NCBI GenBank assembly: GCA_947625255.1
Contig: CANQNT010000017.1
Location: 1 to 62,373, forward strand
DNA from: an uncultured Acetatifactor sp.
GTDB lineage: Bacteria > Bacillota > Clostridia > Lachnospirales > Lachnospiraceae
Length of the DNA: 62,373 nucleotides
Direction: 5' to 3'
Shown one piece after another: positions 18,988 through 28,316 of this stretch. The first letter of the stretch is position 1. Each line of letters opens with the position of its first letter. The notes beneath the pieces were generated by a model. That model worked only from the letters and a program-made list of their open reading frames with translations, was not told the origin of the DNA and did not search any database. A program made the position numbers and the translations under genes.

Positions 18988-19029
18988 TCTTTGCTCCTCC
19001 ATTTTTTTACAGTTTCTTATATCTTACTT

Positions 19030-20331
19030 CTATTTCACCATAAAATCAACCGATTCATCCACATTCCACACATTTCCCCTGGTCTGATGGATTTTCACAT
19101 TTTCAAACAAAATGTCCTGGGCGTTTCTCAAGAAAAAGCCTTCCCCGGACATGGGTTTCAGATTGCCCATCATGGCCGGACTGCCGGGCTTTCCATCCCG
19201 GCTCATGGTAATGCTCACATTGGAAAAGCTCACCCCACGGACCGGCTGCTCCTTCAAACCGTAAATAAAGCCAGCCGCCGCTGACGCGTCCGTTACCGTC
19301 ATGTTGCTGATACAGATGTTGCGGAAAGCGGGCGTAGACTCATCCAAAGGATAAGCCTCCTTATCCCATACATACCGCTCTCTTCCTTCCGGGCCGCAAT
19401 AATAATACATATTAAATACAAAAGGACAGATCACACGATCCATAACGATATTGTTCAGATGGATATTCTCCACGACTCCGCCGCGCCTTCTCTTGGTCTT
19501 CATGCGGATTCCTCTGTCCGTGTCCTGGAACACACAGTTCGTCACCGTCACGTTGCGCACGCCGCCGCTCATCTCGCTTCCGATGACCAGACCTCCATGG
19601 CCGTGCAGCAGATTGCAATCCGCCACCACAATGTTTTCACAAGGGATTCTTCTTCCCGTTTTTTCCGTTCCGGATTTTAACGTGATACAGTCATCCCCCA
19701 CGTCCACCCGGCAATTGATAATGCGCACGTTCCGACAGCTGTCCGGATTGATCCCATCCGTATTGGGAGAATCCGCCGGATTTTTGATCGTGATCCCCTG
19801 GATCACCACATCGTCACAATACAAGGGATGTACCGTCCAGGCGGGGGAATTCAGCAAGGTCACTCCCTCCAGCCGCACGTGGTCACATTCCTGAAAACAA
19901 ATCAGACAGGGACGCCCCTTTCCTAAAGGTCTTTTTTCCTTAACCGCTTTCCACCAGACTTCTCCGCGGCCGTCCATGATGCCCTCTCCCTTCACGCCCA
20001 CGTATTCCGCTTTTCTGGCATAAACGCAGGGCATATAGGTCTCTGTCCGATTTCCCTCAAACTCCGTGGTCACTGCCTCATAATTTTCAATGTCTTCCAT
20101 GAAATTCAGCCGGGCTCCCGCTCCCACATATAATGTCATATGACTTTTCAATTCAATGGAATGGGTGGGATAAGTTCCCGCCGGCACCCAAATCAGACCG
20201 CCGCCCTGCTCTGCCGCCTTTGACACAGCCTGCCGAAAGGCCTCGGTCCAGTCCTTTCCTTCTTGGGAATAAGCTTCAAAATCCCGAATATTAATCAAAT
20301 CTCTCATTTTGTCCTGAATTCTCGTCTCCAT
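19030..20331 (-). CDS. GH28 polygalacturonase-type glycoside hydrolase (third copy)
   Basis: 433 residues, lacking the FN3-like N-terminal domain of the other two copies. Motifs NTDGINPDSC, VGDDCITLKSG, GHGGLVIGSE and RGIRMKTKRRRGG are all present, and the end of the chain repeats the FYGLKEQPVRGVSFSNV-type helix turns. Start 20331 is accepted although its ribosome site is poor; an ATG at 20307 is possible. No signal peptide. It is diverged from the FN3-bearing pair and may use a different linkage or chain end. Confidence 0.9.
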   Translation of the reverse strand: METRIQDKMRDLINIRDFEAYSQEGKDWTEAFRQAVSKAAEQGGGLIWVPAGTYPTHSIELKSHMTLYVGAGARLNFMEDIENYEAVTTEFEGNRTETYMPCVYARKAEYVGVKGEGIMDGRGEVWWKAVKEKRPLGKGRPCLICFQECDHVRLEGVTLLNSPAWTVHPLYCDDVVIQGITIKNPADSPNTDGINPDSCRNVRIINCRVDVGDDCITLKSGTEKTGRRIPCENIVVADCNLLHGHGGLVIGSEMSGGVRNVTVTNCVFQDTDRGIRMKTKRRRGGVVENIHLNNIVMDRVICPFVFNMYYYCGPEGRERYVWDKEAYPLDESTPAFRNICISNMTVTDASAAAGFIYGLKEQPVRGVSFSNVSITMSRDGKPGSPAMMGNLKPMSGEGFFLRNAQDILFENVKIHQTRGNVWNVDESVDFMVK

Positions 20332-20380
20332 ATTTCTTTTTATTCTGATTTGTTAGAAAGCCATTGATTGATAGAAAGCC

Positions 20381-20407
20381 GCGGGAGGCCGGCCAAGGGC
20401 CTCCCGC
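20381..20407 (-). terminator. stable hairpin after the solute-binding protein gene
   Basis: Perfect 10-bp GC stem GCGGGAGGCC/GGCCTCCCGC with a 7-nt loop, between the binding-protein stop and the next GH28 gene. Only a weak T-rich tract follows (GGCTTTCTAT), so it may be a leaky terminator or an mRNA-stabilising element that raises binding-protein levels over the downstream enzymes. Confidence 0.65.
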
Positions 20408-20431
20408 ACTCTCAACACTTATATTTTTGCC

Positions 20432-22192
20432 TTATCTGGCCATGTAAGCATCATATGCTTCCTGATAAACAGCTACCACATCGGAGATGCCAAGTCTCTC
20501 CAGGTTGGATACATAGGTATCGAAATTGGAAAGAGGCTCCTGGCCCGTAATAAACTTCCAACTCATCTCCTCAATGTAGGTACCCAACTCGGAATTGTCA
20601 TCATTTACCTTTTCACTCTGCTCAGGGCTTAAGGAAATCGTGCCGGGATAGTTCAGCGCAAAGCTGGCATCCGCCCAAATGATGGAGGAATTGTTGTACC
20701 ATTCGTCACGGGTGGCGGAATTCACGTCAAAGCATCCAAAGGACGGGAAATAACCGCTCTGATTGCCGTACATCTTGTAACGCTGGGGCGTGCCGCCATT
20801 GGGAAGCTCGATCACTTCGTTGCCCGCTTCCGTCAGCTTTCTGTTGCCGTTCTCGTCATATTCGAACGTGACGCCTTCCTCACCCCAGTTCAAAAGCAAG
20901 GAACCCTCCTCGGAAAGCATATAATCCATTACGGTGGCTACGGCATCCAGCACTACGCCCTGGCAGTCCGTGGAAATCAGCTCCGTATCTCTCTGTTTTC
21001 TGGAAAGAACCGTGGTGGAATAAGACTCCCCGTCAGGAGCGGTGGGCCAGGGAGCAGCAACCAGGGCGGCGTCGGGATTCTTTTCCACCAGAATGGGAGT
21101 CCATTTGCCGTCCGCGTTGGAAAGGCCCTTCCAGCTTCCGGCCAGATCCGCCACGATGGTCTCGTCACTTCCGCCGGTATCGCCGGCGCCTACGATCTTG
21201 CCGTCTTCATAATAGGCGTTGCCAATAAGTCCTTCATTGTACCATTTGTTCATCTCTTCCAGGTAATCCTTGTATTTCTGGGTCCTTGCGCCGTACTCCA
21301 CCTTACCGGTGTCCGGATCGATATAAATGCCTTTATACATGGCGAAAGCGCCTTCGAAAAGCGCCAGTCCGCTGGAGCTGGCATCAAAAGGAATTTCATC
21401 CTGCAGACCATTGTTGTTGGGATCCATGGTCTTAAAGGCGGTCAATACGTCATACCACTCTTCAATGCTGGTAGGAACATCCATACCCACGTTGTCCAGC
21501 CAGTCCTGCCTGAGGATCAGGCCCGTGGTGGTGGTGGACATCTTGTCGGCCTGGGTTTCAAAAGGATTGATTTTCTCCAGGTACAGATACTGGCCGTCAT
21601 TATTCGCCAAATCCTTGGCCACATCGGGATAATCCTCCAGGATTTTCTTCAGATGGGGCATCTTGGTGTCAATGATGTCGTTCAGCTCCTGGCAGATTCC
21701 ATCCGCATACAGTCCCGTGATCCCGCCCGTGTAGGCTTCCTCGTTCTGGTACGCGATAACGTCCGGAAGCGGATCGCTGGTCAGCTTCAGCAGGTACTGC
21801 GCCTGTCTCGCTTCCCCGTCATTACCGCCGATAACCTCGAACTGAATGTCCACATGGAACATTTCCTCGATCTTGCTGATCGCGATCAGATCGTAATACC
21901 TGGAATACTCAGCGGTTGCGCCGGTATCCAAAACCAGCCACCTGATCACCTGGCCGTCCGGCCAGGTCTGCTCCCATGTGAATTCATCCGTTTCTTCCGA
22001 TCCGCTGGGAGTGGTTTCGGAAGACGAGGTCGATTGATCCGTCTTGGATGATTCCTCCGGTGTCGACTGCGTTACCGAACTGCTGCCAGAACTGTCACCC
22101 GTTCCGGATGGTGTACTGTTGCCGCCGCAGCCCGCAAGCAATGACAGGCTCATTACCGATACCATGAACAGTGCCACAATTTTCTTTAACAT
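20432..22192 (-). CDS. carbohydrate ABC transporter substrate-binding lipoprotein
   Basis: 586 residues with a lipoprotein signal (hydrophobic 5-18, lipobox LAGC with Cys22) and a Ser/Thr-rich linker (25-70) before a large family-1-type binding fold. The size and the late GISDVVAVYQEAYDAYMAR tail resemble the LytO/LplA-like binding proteins of Gram-positive oligosaccharide importers. It would sit on the outer face of the membrane and hand oligosaccharide to the permeases at 22327-24124. An excellent AAGGAGG precedes the ATG. No ATPase gene is nearby. Confidence 0.93.
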   Translation of the reverse strand: MLKKIVALFMVSVMSLSLLAGCGGNSTPSGTGDSSGSSSVTQSTPEESSKTDQSTSSSETTPSGSEETDEFTWEQTWPDGQVIRWLVLDTGATAEYSRYYDLIAISKIEEMFHVDIQFEVIGGNDGEARQAQYLLKLTSDPLPDVIAYQNEEAYTGGITGLYADGICQELNDIIDTKMPHLKKILEDYPDVAKDLANNDGQYLYLEKINPFETQADKMSTTTTGLILRQDWLDNVGMDVPTSIEEWYDVLTAFKTMDPNNNGLQDEIPFDASSSGLALFEGAFAMYKGIYIDPDTGKVEYGARTQKYKDYLEEMNKWYNEGLIGNAYYEDGKIVGAGDTGGSDETIVADLAGSWKGLSNADGKWTPILVEKNPDAALVAAPWPTAPDGESYSTTVLSRKQRDTELISTDCQGVVLDAVATVMDYMLSEEGSLLLNWGEEGVTFEYDENGNRKLTEAGNEVIELPNGGTPQRYKMYGNQSGYFPSFGCFDVNSATRDEWYNNSSIIWADASFALNYPGTISLSPEQSEKVNDDNSELGTYIEEMSWKFITGQEPLSNFDTYVSNLERLGISDVVAVYQEAYDAYMAR

Positions 22193-22256
22193 AGTAAAGA
22201 TCCTCCTTTTTTAATAAAATATATAAGTGTGCAAAGCACCTTATTTCGATTAATGT

Positions 22257-22319
22257 TCCATCCGCAGGCTTTGCATTTCGCCCCTGCGCTCCGTCCAACG
22301 CTCCATCCGCAGGCTTTGC
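22257..22319. repeat. 18-bp direct repeat between permease and binding-protein genes
   Basis: TCCATCCGCAGGCTTTGC occurs at 22257-22274 and again at 22302-22319, 45 bases apart, in the 134-bp gap between the permease stop and the binding-protein start. The first copy can partly pair with the nearby GCAAAGC at 22231. Confidence 0.7.
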
Positions 22320-22326
22320 GCCGCCT

Positions 22327-23223
22327 CTACATCCCGGTCAGCCCCGAGCGCTCCACGCCCTCCATGAACTTCTTCTGCAGGAACGCGTAAACGATCAGCA
22401 CCGGCAAAATCACCAGGAACGTGCCCGCCATCAGCATGGCGTTGTTAAAGGTAAAACCGCCCTCCTCCATGACCAGGTCCATGGCCTCCTCGGTATTCAG
22501 AAGCGCGTATAGCCCCGGCAGACGGCTGGGAAGCACTTGTTTTGCAAGGCTTGTGATATAAACATTCGGTTCAAAATAATCATTCCAATGCCATACAAAG
22601 GACAGTACCGTGGCCACCAGAATGGATGATTTGGAAATGGGCAGCATAATTTTGAAAAAGGTCCTCAATGCGCCACATCCGTCAATCCTGGCAGCCTCTT
22701 CCATCTCCTTGGGAAGCCCCAGAAAGAACTGCCGGAAAAGGAAGATGAAGAACGCGCCGTTTAAGCCATATCCCAAAAAGGTAGGTACCAGCAGGGGAAG
22801 ATAAGTATCCAGCCAGCCCATCTTGCTGTACTGCATATACAGAGGGAAAATAATGGTCTGAATGGGTACCAGCATGGATAAGATCACAATAGCAAAGGCC
22901 AGCCCTTTTAAGCGGAACTGATATCTTGCGAATCCATAACCCACAAAGGAACAGGACAAAACGTGCCCTATGGTCCCCACGGTGGATATAAACAGGGAAT
23001 TGAGCAAGTATCTCTTATAGCTCAACTGTTGGATCGCGATCTTATAGTTGCTCCAGCGAAGTCCCTCCGGGATCCATTTCACGGTAATGTTGATCAGATC
23101 CGCGTCCGACATGAAAGACGTGACGATCATGGTAATGAACGGATAGAGGAACACAAAGGACAAGCTGCACAAGACCAAATAGTAAAATATCCGAATGACA
23201 ATCCTTTTCAATTTCGTCGTCAT
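22327..23223 (-). CDS. carbohydrate ABC transporter permease (LplC/YtcP type)
   Basis: 298 residues, six membrane segments, with the ATPase-docking EAA loop EEAARIDGCGALRTFFKIMLP. It pairs with the permease encoded immediately upstream (one base between them) and the lipoprotein downstream. The family serves oligosaccharide importers such as the LplABC/YtcQP sets. The missing ATPase is expected to be a shared MsmX-like protein encoded elsewhere. Confidence 0.93.
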   Translation of the reverse strand: MTTKLKRIVIRIFYYLVLCSLSFVFLYPFITMIVTSFMSDADLINITVKWIPEGLRWSNYKIAIQQLSYKRYLLNSLFISTVGTIGHVLSCSFVGYGFARYQFRLKGLAFAIVILSMLVPIQTIIFPLYMQYSKMGWLDTYLPLLVPTFLGYGLNGAFFIFLFRQFFLGLPKEMEEAARIDGCGALRTFFKIMLPISKSSILVATVLSFVWHWNDYFEPNVYITSLAKQVLPSRLPGLYALLNTEEAMDLVMEEGGFTFNNAMLMAGTFLVILPVLIVYAFLQKKFMEGVERSGLTGM

Positions 23224-23224
23224 A

Positions 23225-24124
23225 CTATTTCTCCTTTTCCGCGTCCGCGGATACCAGTTTCAGCACGCCGAACACCACGCCGCACAACAGGAAGACAAAC
23301 CCGAAATACACCCAACCCATGGCCGCGCCCCTGGCGAACTGGGTATTGGTGAACACCTGCTTCAACACATATTCCACCAGCTTGTTGTCCGACGAGGTGA
23401 AGTAGGTCACCAGGGTATACACGAAATTCAACAGGATGATGGGAGAGATCATCGGAAGCGTGATCTTCCAGAACATTTCCCACTGGGTGGCCCCGTCACA
23501 CTTCGCCGCCTCGTAAAGCGTGGAGGAAATGCTCTGCAGGCCCGCCAGGAAGAGGATGATTTGAACACCCGACTTCCACAGGATCAGGGTGATCCTGTCC
23601 AAGAAAGGCTGCACCGCCGCGGATAGCGTATGCCCCAGCATATTCTGTAAAAGGGGCGGCAGAGCGATTCCCACGCCGACACTTCCGGTGGCATCGATCT
23701 GGAGCAGCTGCGCCATGACATAACCGCTGCCCAACAGAACGGGAATGAAAAAGCAGGTCCTGAAAAATCCGCGTCCAAAGACAGGGCGGTTGATCAGCAT
23801 GGCAATAATGAGAGAAAACACCAACGTCAATGGCGTATTGATCAAGGTATCCACCACCACGGACAAAAACGTGGGCATAAAATTGATATCATAGACGAAA
23901 ATGTATTCATAGTTCTCTATTCCCACCCATTCCATAACAAATCCCTTGAGCTGGACGATCTCACTGAAGCTCAGACGGATAGAAGAAACTATGGCGTTTA
24001 TAAAGAACGCGCAAGTGCCGATGATCCAGGGTGACAGGAACATGAGCGCTTCCAGACCCCGTCTGCGTTTCATGGTAAGGAATTTCTTTCGCTTCCTTGT
24101 TTCCGTTTCGGAGTTCTTTTTCAC
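23225..24124 (-). CDS. carbohydrate ABC transporter permease (LplB type)
   Basis: 299 residues with about six membrane segments after a basic N-terminus. EAA loop: YEAAKCDGATQWEMFWKITLP. Partner of the permease that follows directly. The start codon overlaps the end of the DUF5696 gene by four bases, linking this transporter to the unusual membrane module upstream. Confidence 0.92.
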   Translation of the reverse strand: MKKNSETETRKRKKFLTMKRRRGLEALMFLSPWIIGTCAFFINAIVSSIRLSFSEIVQLKGFVMEWVGIENYEYIFVYDINFMPTFLSVVVDTLINTPLTLVFSLIIAMLINRPVFGRGFFRTCFFIPVLLGSGYVMAQLLQIDATGSVGVGIALPPLLQNMLGHTLSAAVQPFLDRITLILWKSGVQIILFLAGLQSISSTLYEAAKCDGATQWEMFWKITLPMISPIILLNFVYTLVTYFTSSDNKLVEYVLKQVFTNTQFARGAAMGWVYFGFVFLLCGVVFGVLKLVSADAEKEK

Positions 24125-26238
24125 GATCTCACCTCCCAGCTCATGCCTTCGATCACGGTACCGTCCACTGTTACGGTCTCTTCCTTATAATTCACATAAA
24201 TCCTGACGCCGTTGTCATATTCCGTAACGAAGACATCCTCCTGAATCTCCTCATGGGAAGAAATCTTCGCGTCCTGCACCCGACCCAGAACTGCCCACAG
24301 TTCCCGGCAGGTTTCCAGAAGCTCTTCTTTCCAATCACTATATTTCGAGGTGAACAATTCATTGTAATCGGTATTGATCAGCTTCTCCGCGGATTCATAG
24401 GTTAATTCAAAATAAGGCGTATATCCATACTCGATCCATTTCAGCCGAAGCTTGTCCGCATCGCTGGAAAGGTTCAGCGCCTCTCCCGTATACTGCACCA
24501 GGCCGTGGGTCACGATCTGGTAAAAGGGAACCTCCCTGGTGGTCATCTGATAACCGATATCCCTGTCCGGAATCTCCGTCACCTTATCCGAGTACGACAG
24601 CGTATATAAATTACCGCCCTCGCTTGTTACGCTTCCAAAAGCTTCCCGCGTCTTAGAAAGCATCTGCCGCCAGTCATCCTTACACTGTACCGCCGTGGTG
24701 AAATTACGGGAACCGTAGCTGTAATAAAGCATATCCCCCAGATTTTCCAGTTTCAGCCCGGCCAGCGGATATTTCACTGCCTTTTTCAAGAATTTGTTAA
24801 AATTCTTCAGGGCCGTTCCGGGCGCGAACACCCTAATGGTTTGTCTGAGATTGGTCAACACCTGGAAATTGCCCAAATAAACGATATCCACATTCTGTGA
24901 ATAACCGGAGGCCTCCGCCTCCACGGTCAGGAAGTTCGCCGCCAGGGAAAGACGAATCCCCTGTTCAGCCGCATATTCCGCCAGGGAACGCAGTCCCTTA
25001 TTCCCTCCCAGCTTCCTGTTGGCCGGAAAATACCGGGGCTCCGTTCCATAACCGGATTTGGTCCAGCCCACCAGGGTCACGTCCATGGGCAGGCCCAGAC
25101 TTGCGTCCAGATCCTCCAGGATCTCTCTGGCCTGGGCGAAATCCGTCACGCTCTGAAAAGTGTCAAAGATCAGACCATCCTCCAGAATTCCCATGAACAG
25201 ATCCAAGGATAAAAACGTCTTCTCCCCGCCATCGTTATTCAGTTCCCCGTGTTCCAGGAGCCAGTCCCGGTAAGCCACGGCCATATCCGCGTATTCGGCC
25301 TTTCCCCGGGGCAGAATTTCAAAAACGATCTCATAATCCGTCATAATCCTTTCATCATCATATTTCTTCACTGATTTGCTGGTAACGCGCGGGTCGTCAA
25401 AGCCCCGGCGGAACTGAAAGCTGGGATAAATGTAGTTGGCACGGACGATGGTGCCGGAAGGGCTCACCGTGATCCGGGAGCTTTCCTCACCGGAGGTAAT
25501 GTACGCCACGAATCCGTCCTCCCCATAATTGGCGCCGAACACCGGAAGCAGTACCTGGGCTTTCTCTTCCTCAAACCGGCCTTTCAGATTCTGATTGTTC
25601 TGGATGTCCCCGTAGATGTCATAGATGACCGAAGACTCTCCTATGTGGGCCGGATCATCGAAGCTTAAGATTGCCCCGCTGCCGTCCGGATAAAAGAGAT
25701 AACCCTCCTGGCCGTCAGCTGCAGCGCCGAAAAAGGACATCAGATCCAGGGAAACCAGACTGAAATTGTTGTATTCCTCGATACCCGCGCTTGGCACTTT
25801 TACGGATAATCCCCGGTCCGTCAGGCCGAATTCCAGACAAAGCTTGATTCCTGCCACCTTCAGATCATACTGTACGCCGAAGCCTTCTTCGGTCTCATAG
25901 GGCCGCGCGGTGTAATCAGTGCCGGCCAGGCTGAAATTGGTGATGGCGCCCACGCCGATCTTCAGATCCGTGGTGCTGATGGTAAACAGGGACCTCATTC
26001 TCTCCTGCCACCTGGCGCTGACCCCTTCCAGATCAAAGTTCGGATCGCTCATGGACGAGGACCATACCCGGCCCGTGGCCTTGTCCGTAAGCTGAAGCTC
26101 TGAATATTCATTGGTCAGCTCCAGCCGGTAGGCTTCGTTTTCCAGCACTCCGTCCTGGGCGCGGACTTCCGTTCCCGACAGCCATAAGCTTAAGACCAGA
26201 ATCACAAGACTTAAAAACCATCTATTCTTTTTCATCAT
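24121..26238 (-). CDS. exported DUF5696-family protein
   Basis: 705 residues with a classical signal peptide (about 1-28, cleavage near VRA-QD). The mature part looks like a beta-rich N-terminal half followed by a possible alpha/beta glycosidase-like half (DVTLVGWTKSGYGTEPRYFPANRKLGG; LSLAANFLT), but I recognise no proven catalytic motif. DUF5696 assignment is from memory of similar operons in Paenibacillus and Lachnospiraceae. It sits between a YIP1 protein and an ABC permease, with 4-base overlap to the permease, so a role in surface capture or processing of the imported glycan is inferred. AAAGGAG precedes the ATG. Confidence 0.7.
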   Translation of the reverse strand: MMKKNRWFLSLVILVLSLWLSGTEVRAQDGVLENEAYRLELTNEYSELQLTDKATGRVWSSSMSDPNFDLEGVSARWQERMRSLFTISTTDLKIGVGAITNFSLAGTDYTARPYETEEGFGVQYDLKVAGIKLCLEFGLTDRGLSVKVPSAGIEEYNNFSLVSLDLMSFFGAAADGQEGYLFYPDGSGAILSFDDPAHIGESSVIYDIYGDIQNNQNLKGRFEEEKAQVLLPVFGANYGEDGFVAYITSGEESSRITVSPSGTIVRANYIYPSFQFRRGFDDPRVTSKSVKKYDDERIMTDYEIVFEILPRGKAEYADMAVAYRDWLLEHGELNNDGGEKTFLSLDLFMGILEDGLIFDTFQSVTDFAQAREILEDLDASLGLPMDVTLVGWTKSGYGTEPRYFPANRKLGGNKGLRSLAEYAAEQGIRLSLAANFLTVEAEASGYSQNVDIVYLGNFQVLTNLRQTIRVFAPGTALKNFNKFLKKAVKYPLAGLKLENLGDMLYYSYGSRNFTTAVQCKDDWRQMLSKTREAFGSVTSEGGNLYTLSYSDKVTEIPDRDIGYQMTTREVPFYQIVTHGLVQYTGEALNLSSDADKLRLKWIEYGYTPYFELTYESAEKLINTDYNELFTSKYSDWKEELLETCRELWAVLGRVQDAKISSHEEIQEDVFVTEYDNGVRIYVNYKEETVTVDGTVIEGMSWEVRS

Positions 26239-26250
26239 CCGCTCCTTTCC

Positions 26251-26865
26251 CTAGAACTTATACCGCAGTTCCGTCACAACCTCCCGAACGAAATCCAGGA
26301 ATTGAGTACAGATGGAATAAAGCAGGGCCACCGCCGCCCAGAGGATCAACATGGTAAACACAGAAAGCAGCAATACTCCCACCGTTTTGCCAACGGTAAA
26401 ATGATTCATTTCCTTAAGGCTGATGACGATCAGCAAAATCACCCATCCCAGAATGCAGCCCTCCAGCACGTTGTAAAAAGCCGCCTGATTGATGTCCAGG
26501 ATTCTGGAAAGCAGGGTCAATGGCACGGTAAAGACGATATAGGGCACCAACGCGTAGGATACGGCCAGCATGGATTCCCGAAACATGGTCTCCCCATCCA
26601 GGATCGTGGTCATCAGGTAGGAACAGATTCCCCAGGAAACCAGAGGCACGAACAGCTTGGCGATCTCCAGAACCAGATTGGATCTGACCGTGATGGCTGA
26701 CAGCGGATAATGCGTGAACTCCAGGGAAATGAGCCTGACCAGGATTCCCGCAAGGAACAGGACGGCGATGGGGTAGTACCGAAAGCGATCCCTTTCCTTT
26801 TGCAGATAAGTAAAGGCCACAATGGGATGAAACAATACCAACACCGACATTTTCAAAATTTTCAT
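26251..26865 (-). CDS. YIP1-family membrane protein
   Basis: 204 residues with about five hydrophobic segments and a short N-terminal cytosolic part (VLFHPIVAFTYLQKERD), the arrangement of bacterial YIP1-like proteins. The start overlaps the stop of the NHL protein gene by four bases (ATGA). Function unknown; the tight coupling suggests a membrane complex with the NHL/TPR and DUF5696 proteins. Confidence 0.75.
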   Translation of the reverse strand: MKILKMSVLVLFHPIVAFTYLQKERDRFRYYPIAVLFLAGILVRLISLEFTHYPLSAITVRSNLVLEIAKLFVPLVSWGICSYLMTTILDGETMFRESMLAVSYALVPYIVFTVPLTLLSRILDINQAAFYNVLEGCILGWVILLIVISLKEMNHFTVGKTVGVLLLSVFTMLILWAAVALLYSICTQFLDFVREVVTELRYKF

Positions 26866-28304
26866 TCCAGCTTCCCTCCCATCTCCAATTCATGGGCCAG
26901 ACTGTCTGCTTTTTTGCGGAGCCTGACAAAACCGGTCCACAGCACGCCGCAGAGCACCACTACCCCCAGGGCAATCCAGCCAAAATAAGCGCGGAACATC
27001 TGATGTCTGTATTCCGAAAAACACTGGGAATAGCCTTCCTTGTTTCCGCCCAGGTAATATTGATCCATGGCCTCCTTGTATTTCTCCTCTTTGAATAAGA
27101 CCTTCGCGTATCCCGAATGGGCCAGGGCGTAATTGGAATCGATGGCCAGCACCTCCTCCCAATAATCCTTGGACGCGTCATACTGTCCCGCGTCGTACAA
27201 GGACACCGCCTCATGAATCAGACTGATGAATTTCGTAGGCATCAGCACCGTGACCGCGTTGGTGGTATAATCCAGCACATAGAGCTTTCCCTTGCTGTCC
27301 GAAACAATGCTGACCGGATTGGTGTAGGTCCCCTTGGTGCTTCCCGTTCCACCGAACAGGGCCAGCAGATCCCCGTCCTGGTCATACTGGTAAATCAGAC
27401 CCGTGGCGCGGTCCGCCAGGGTGAGGATCCCATTGTCCATGACGTTAATGTCGGAAAACTGGGAATATTGATAATTCACGTCATCCAGCGTAATATTCAA
27501 ACCATAAGGCTGCTCCGGATAAATGTTGGTTCCCACGGAATTGAGCTTGCGGATCTGACCGGTGGTTTCGTTCGCCAGGATCCCATAGACCATACCGTCC
27601 GCGCCGATCATGAAATTGGTGTAGGCGGAAGGCTCCTGCTTTACCGTCCGCTCAATCTGGGACTGAGTGCCAAAGGTCCTGATCAAAAGTCTGCTTAAGC
27701 TGAAAGGCACCGTGGCCGCTCCCACGTACCCCCGGAAATCGTTCTGGGAATCCATCAGCATCAGGTTCGTACCTTTCAGCACATAGATGTATCCCGTAAC
27801 GGACACATAGATCTTTTCCGGGGAAAAGGTGAAGCTTTCCTCCAAAAGAGAGCTTTCCGGCTTATAATACACCTCCATGTCCCCGCCATTCTCGTCCAGA
27901 CGCACAATCCGGTAATTCCCGGAATCCGCCACCCAGATGCTGCCGTCCATATGCACATAGACTCCCTTGGGATTCTTAAAGGAAACCCCGAAGCCTTCCG
28001 TGTACTGGGCCACCACCCGACCCTCCGGGGACAGCTTCAGGATCCGGTTATTTCCGGTATCCGCCACATAGAGCTGATCCTTATCGTCCACGAACAAGTC
28101 CTCCGCGTGATTTAACGTCCCGTATTCCCCAAGATTTTTGTAAGTTTCCTCCACATCGTAGACGGTGGGAATGGCATCCATCATCCCCTCCTCGTCCGCC
28201 ACCAGGGAAACGCCGTTTCCCGCGGCCCGTGCCCCGGTCCCGGCAGACATAAACAACCAGACCGTCATTATGGCAGAAATCATGATTCTCGCTTTTCGTC
28301 TCAT
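26862..28304 (-). CDS. exported NHL-repeat/TPR protein with C-terminal membrane anchor
   Basis: 480 residues: signal peptide (about 1-27), NHL-type beta-propeller repeats (about 60-345; LFVDDKDQLYVADTGNNRILKLSPEG-like units are visible several times), a TPR-like pair (about 365-425; YWEEVLAIDSNYALAHSGYAKVL) and one membrane helix near 443-462. The propeller would face outside and could bind glycan or protein. It is coupled to the YIP1 gene and follows the first permease pair by 12 bases. Confidence 0.8.
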   Translation of the reverse strand: MRRKARIMISAIMTVWLFMSAGTGARAAGNGVSLVADEEGMMDAIPTVYDVEETYKNLGEYGTLNHAEDLFVDDKDQLYVADTGNNRILKLSPEGRVVAQYTEGFGVSFKNPKGVYVHMDGSIWVADSGNYRIVRLDENGGDMEVYYKPESSLLEESFTFSPEKIYVSVTGYIYVLKGTNLMLMDSQNDFRGYVGAATVPFSLSRLLIRTFGTQSQIERTVKQEPSAYTNFMIGADGMVYGILANETTGQIRKLNSVGTNIYPEQPYGLNITLDDVNYQYSQFSDINVMDNGILTLADRATGLIYQYDQDGDLLALFGGTGSTKGTYTNPVSIVSDSKGKLYVLDYTTNAVTVLMPTKFISLIHEAVSLYDAGQYDASKDYWEEVLAIDSNYALAHSGYAKVLFKEEKYKEAMDQYYLGGNKEGYSQCFSEYRHQMFRAYFGWIALGVVVLCGVLWTGFVRLRKKADSLAHELEMGGKLE

Positions 28305-28316
28305 CTTTGACCTCCG

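Noticed and set aside
13557..19284. Long plus-strand frames opposite the GH28, GH105 and GH43 genes
   Set aside because: All mirror high-GC third positions of the real minus-strand genes and encode low-complexity His/Arg/Pro-rich products.
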